Below are positions 5,291 to 7,723 of a DNA stretch of 7,723 nt, piece by piece (within the stretch, counting starts at the first letter, position 1; every line of letters begins with the position of its first letter). Source of the DNA: Eudoraea sp. (GTDB taxonomy: Bacteria; Bacteroidota; Bacteroidia; Flavobacteriales; Flavobacteriaceae); NCBI GenBank assembly GCA_013042125.1, contig JABDQS010000049.1, forward strand, positions 1 through 7,723, written 5' to 3'. Both the position numbers and the translations under genes were made by a program. The notes under the pieces are model-generated. The model worked only from the letters and a program-made list of their open reading frames with translations. It did not search any database and was not told where the DNA came from.

Positions 5291-7203
5291 GTAAGTACTT
5301 TTTGAATGATTACTTCTGTCAGAATAAAAAGCAGTGCTAAAATAGCAAACCATTTCCAAAGGCTCGTTACTGCATTAGCATTTTCAAATTCGTTGAATAG
5401 TTCAGAGGCAGAACTACTTATGGTTACCCCTTCCATTGCTTCCAGACCGAGATATGACAAATTACTCTCATCTCTTGAATAATTGAAGCTCAAAGATCTT
5501 TGCTGTTCAGTGTTATTTAACTCATACGTGCCCGGTTCTTTAGGGTATTCCGAGAACCAAAGTCTGGTTTTTTGACCAACAGATCGTTGCATTGGAATAA
5601 ATTGTTCCCCTTCTTTTTGAACGCTGATTATTTTGTCTTGCTGCATCAGCTCAGGGATATCTATACTATTTTCTCGGCCCATACTGTAATATAGTGCCGC
5701 TAATTTTCTGCTTTGCAACGCTGTGGCATAAATACTTGGAACTACCAAGGGGGAACTTTTAAAATTAGAATTTGCAATATTTAGGGATGCCGTAAAAACA
5801 TAAACATCTTCTTTACTTGCCATGAAAGGTGCTCCATTCGCATAGGACAAGATCTCGGAGGCATTTCCATTTAAAGTATAATACCGGGTAACATTGGGAT
5901 ATTGAAAGTTTTCGATCCTATCTTTAAATACATTTACAAATAGTGGATGTGCGTAATTGATCCCGGTAATTTCCTGAGGCACTTCCACTTTAGCGCCATA
6001 AGAGAATCCATAGCCAGACAGCAAGCTATTAAAGTCCCTGCCGATCATATCCCGGGAAGGGATAACCAGCATACTTCCACCCAGTTGCAAATAGTCTTTT
6101 ATGGCTGTTTCTAAGGGTGTTGATACAGAAGCCAGCTCATTAAGTATTAATAGATCTTGTGAGGCAAGTAAGGATATAGCCTGTTCTTCTTCATTTTCCG
6201 AAATATATTCACTCCTGTCATCACTAAATAATTTTCGTAAAAACAGATCATCCCCAGTGCCAAGGGCCAGTACTTTTATTTTTTCCCGTGTATTAATATT
6301 GAAAAACAACTCATTGTCATAAGCCAGACCCATATCTGAAATGCTTACTCTTCCTTTAATTTCTTCCTCCGCAGGAAGGGTAAAGACGATCTTTGATTTC
6401 CCATCCGGGTTGTATTTTACCGCCGATTTAGCGATCAGCGACTCACCATTGTAGGCCGAGATAGGAGTTGATTCGAATTCTGAACTGCCGGAGACAAGGA
6501 CCACCAGGTTCTTTTCAGGAGAATTGCCGGTTTCTATATAGAGGGAGTCTATTGATATGTTGCTCATATTTTCCACACGGAGTGGAACAAAATATTTTTC
6601 AATTTCATTAATAGAATCCCGAATATTTCCAGCCATCGATTTTTGAAAATCGGAAAATATGACGAGCTTTTTTACAGTATTTCCTCTTTGGTTGAAGAAG
6701 GTGCCACTTTTTAGTAAAATATCTTCCAGGGTGAGCTGATTGGAGCTAAAGGGGAGTTGAAGGAGTGTATTTTGGATGTCCTTGATGGTGACATCCTTGA
6801 ATTCCTCATCATTGGTAAAAAGAGTAAATATGGCTTCCCTTGGGATCACATCGATAAATTCCTGAATGGTCTCGTCTAATAAAGAACTATTGTCCTTCCG
6901 AAGCTGTAAACTATGGGAATTATCCAGATAAATTACCATTTCCTGCTCCTGTAAAGCCGTAGTACTTGCCATAAAAGGCTGAGTAAAGGCAAAGATCAAA
7001 GACGCAAAAAGAGCCATTCTGGTAAACAACAGCAACCATCGTTTTAAGGACTGACTTCGCTGTGATTTAGCCACTACCTTTTGAAGTAGTTTTACATTTG
7101 TGAATGGGGTATTCTTAAATTTTCTAAGTTGTAAAAGATGAACTAATATCGGAAGTAGGAGGAGCAGTAAAGCCCAAAGTAGTTGCGGATATTTAAACAA
7201 CAT
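5287..7203 (-). CDS. BatA-domain/vWA-like envelope membrane protein
   Basis: A 638-residue membrane protein with the BatA/aerotolerance-type N-terminal double-transmembrane domain. TM1 is at about residues 7-25, a basic loop follows ('LRKFKNTPFTNVKLL', then 'KSQRSQSLKR'), and TM2 is at about 56-74. A vWA-like domain begins with 'VIYLDNSHSLQ', where the MIDAS-type DxSxS is Asp94-Ser96-Ser98; 'KKLVIFSDFQ' (179-187) is the second core strand. Residues about 308-400 ('KIKVLALG', then 'QDLLILNEL' and 'LQLGGSMLVIPSR') look like a glutamine-amidotransferase-like flavodoxin fold. A last TM lies at about 615-635. The positive-inside rule puts the TM1-TM2 loop in the cytoplasm and the large domain in the periplasm. 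I found no cysteine in the protein, so any GATase-like fold is non-catalytic. It heads the leftward operon and overlaps the dihydroorotase-like gene by ATGA. BatA relatives elsewhere sit in MoxR/Bat envelope-stress clusters, but no MoxR or BatB-E gene is here. Confidence 0.9.
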   Translation of the reverse strand: MLFKYPQLLWALLLLLLPILVHLLQLRKFKNTPFTNVKLLQKVVAKSQRSQSLKRWLLLFTRMALFASLIFAFTQPFMASTTALQEQEMVIYLDNSHSLQLRKDNSSLLDETIQEFIDVIPREAIFTLFTNDEEFKDVTIKDIQNTLLQLPFSSNQLTLEDILLKSGTFFNQRGNTVKKLVIFSDFQKSMAGNIRDSINEIEKYFVPLRVENMSNISIDSLYIETGNSPEKNLVVLVSGSSEFESTPISAYNGESLIAKSAVKYNPDGKSKIVFTLPAEEEIKGRVSISDMGLAYDNELFFNINTREKIKVLALGTGDDLFLRKLFSDDRSEYISENEEEQAISLLASQDLLILNELASVSTPLETAIKDYLQLGGSMLVIPSRDMIGRDFNSLLSGYGFSYGAKVEVPQEITGINYAHPLFVNVFKDRIENFQYPNVTRYYTLNGNASEILSYANGAPFMASKEDVYVFTASLNIANSNFKSSPLVVPSIYATALQSRKLAALYYSMGRENSIDIPELMQQDKIISVQKEGEQFIPMQRSVGQKTRLWFSEYPKEPGTYELNNTEQQRSLSFNYSRDESNLSYLGLEAMEGVTISSSASELFNEFENANAVTSLWKWFAILALLFILTEVIIQKVLT

Positions 7204-7220
7204 TCCCTATTAACATTTGG

Positions 7221-7250
7221 TAAATATACTCAATTTTTAAGAGGAGTAAA
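7221..7250 (-). promoter_or_regulatory. Candidate promoter of the vWA/dihydroorotase-like operon
   Basis: On the minus strand, TATATTTA (7221-7228) matches the Bacteroidetes -7 box TAnnTTTG except for the last base. TTTA (7247-7250) lies 18 bases upstream as a -33-like element. A start near 7212-7215 would leave a leader of about ten bases before ATG 7201-7203. The rest of the 105-base gap (7204-7308) shows no convincing terminator for the preceding glycosyltransferase gene, so some read-through into this operon is possible. Confidence 0.35.
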
Positions 7251-7308
7251 GACCTTGGGAATATTAATAGAAAATGTGTGAACCTAAAATTTATTAAAGC
7301 CCCGGACC

Positions 7309-7723
7309 CTAGCAAAAGAAAAAAAAGTCGCTTATGTCCTGCTGGGAATGATCCTCTAAAAAATCACGTATCTGTTTCTGAGCCTCTGTATTAGCAACGG
7401 TAATTATACTCTGAGGCTTTTTCATCTTCCCAATTTCGGTATACGATCTTAGTGATTGTCCGTAGATCTTTTTTCCAATTTTGTTTGGATTATCACACAC
7501 CCAGTAAAAAGGGATTTTCTGCTTACTCAACAGTTTCGCTAAGGTCTTACCTTTGCTCCCTGCGCCCCATATTACCAATGGACGATTAGATTGCCAATCT
7601 AGTTTCAAGAAATAATGAAGCTTCAGGTCCAGGAAATAATTTTGGGCATAGTGTTCGCTTGTACGCGATGTTCGTGTTTCATAATCCCGCCACATATGCA
7701 ACACTTCCTCACAGGGCAAACAA
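7309..7723 (-). CDS. Probable family 2 glycosyltransferase, C-terminal part
   Basis: The frame is open from the right edge of the window to TAG at 7309-7311, so the 5' part lies outside. No start codon belongs here: the TTG at 7717-7719 is in frame but the frame continues upstream of it. About 137 residues are visible. The first part ('EEVLHMWRDYETRTSRTSEHYAQ') resembles the end of a GT2-type catalytic domain, as in flavobacterial cell-wall/LPS glycosyltransferases. It is followed by a Rossmann-like module with 'LVIWGAGSKGKTLAKLL' at about 48-64 of the visible part, 'VCDNPNKIGKKIYG', and 'SIITVANTEAQKQIRDFL'. The protein ends in 'DFFFFC', an aromatic-Cys tail that I associate with this flavobacterial architecture. 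The catalytic DxD and donor site cannot be seen, so the glycosyltransferase call depends on the C-terminal resemblance. The gene is upstream of, and in the same direction as, the vWA gene, 105 bases away. Confidence 0.7.
   Translation of the reverse strand, partial: CLPCEEVLHMWRDYETRTSRTSEHYAQNYFLDLKLHYFLKLDWQSNRPLVIWGAGSKGKTLAKLLSKQKIPFYWVCDNPNKIGKKIYGQSLRSYTEIGKMKKPQSIITVANTEAQKQIRDFLEDHSQQDISDFFFFC

Noticed and set aside
5291..5359. An upstream ATG (5357-5359) that would extend the dihydroorotase-like protein by 23 residues
   Set aside because: The extension lies inside the coding end of the vWA gene, its residues do not resemble the family, and ATG 5288-5290 gives a normal N-terminus with a standard ATGA coupling.
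7251..7308. Possible terminator after the glycosyltransferase gene
   Set aside because: The AT-rich near-palindrome around 7284-7300 has poor pairing and no GC stem followed by a T-run, so I do not call it.

Overview
The window looks like chromosomal DNA of a marine or environmental Bacteroidetes, most likely a Flavobacteriaceae. It is AT-rich and has short intergenic gaps. Start sites lack clear Shine-Dalgarno sequences, and there are promoter-like TAnnTTTG boxes. The gene families are typical of flavobacteria: a BatA-type double-transmembrane vWA protein, a Tic20/DUF4870-like small membrane protein, and a glycosyltransferase ending in a Rossmann-like 'WGAG' module and an aromatic-Cys tail. 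I see no mobile elements, CRISPR arrays, tRNA or rRNA genes, phage genes or long repeats.

Layout. At 1-171 (+) is the 3' end of a Bcp/PrxQ-type peroxiredoxin. It is separated by a bidirectional hairpin terminator (188-221) from a convergent gene at 220-1677 (-), which encodes a 485-residue conserved soluble protein of unknown function. A 60-90 bp divergent control region follows. From it a two-gene operon runs rightward: a PhnP-like metallo-beta-lactamase-fold hydrolase with a non-ATG start (best 1766-2536), then a membrane-anchored coiled-coil protein (2533-3027), joined by an ATGA overlap.

That operon meets, tail to tail with a 4-nt overlap, a leftward four-gene operon. In transcription order the operon is: a BatA-domain/vWA membrane protein (7203-5287), a dihydroorotase-like protein (5290-4034, ATGA overlap), a small Tic20/DUF4870-like membrane protein (4014-3685) and a serine carboxylesterase (3683-3024, 1-nt gap). 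At the right edge, on the minus strand, is the 3' part of a probable family 2 glycosyltransferase (7309-7723).

The most notable observation is that the dihydroorotase homologue has lost its metal-binding histidines. The HxH motif is SxS and the two later ligand histidines are Tyr and Thr, while the overall amidohydrolase framework is intact. It is therefore probably a non-catalytic pseudoenzyme, and it is translationally coupled to an envelope vWA protein. The rest of the window is ordinary housekeeping or lineage-conserved content. The non-ATG start and altered zinc site of the MBL hydrolase, and the unassigned 485-residue family, also merit a second look.
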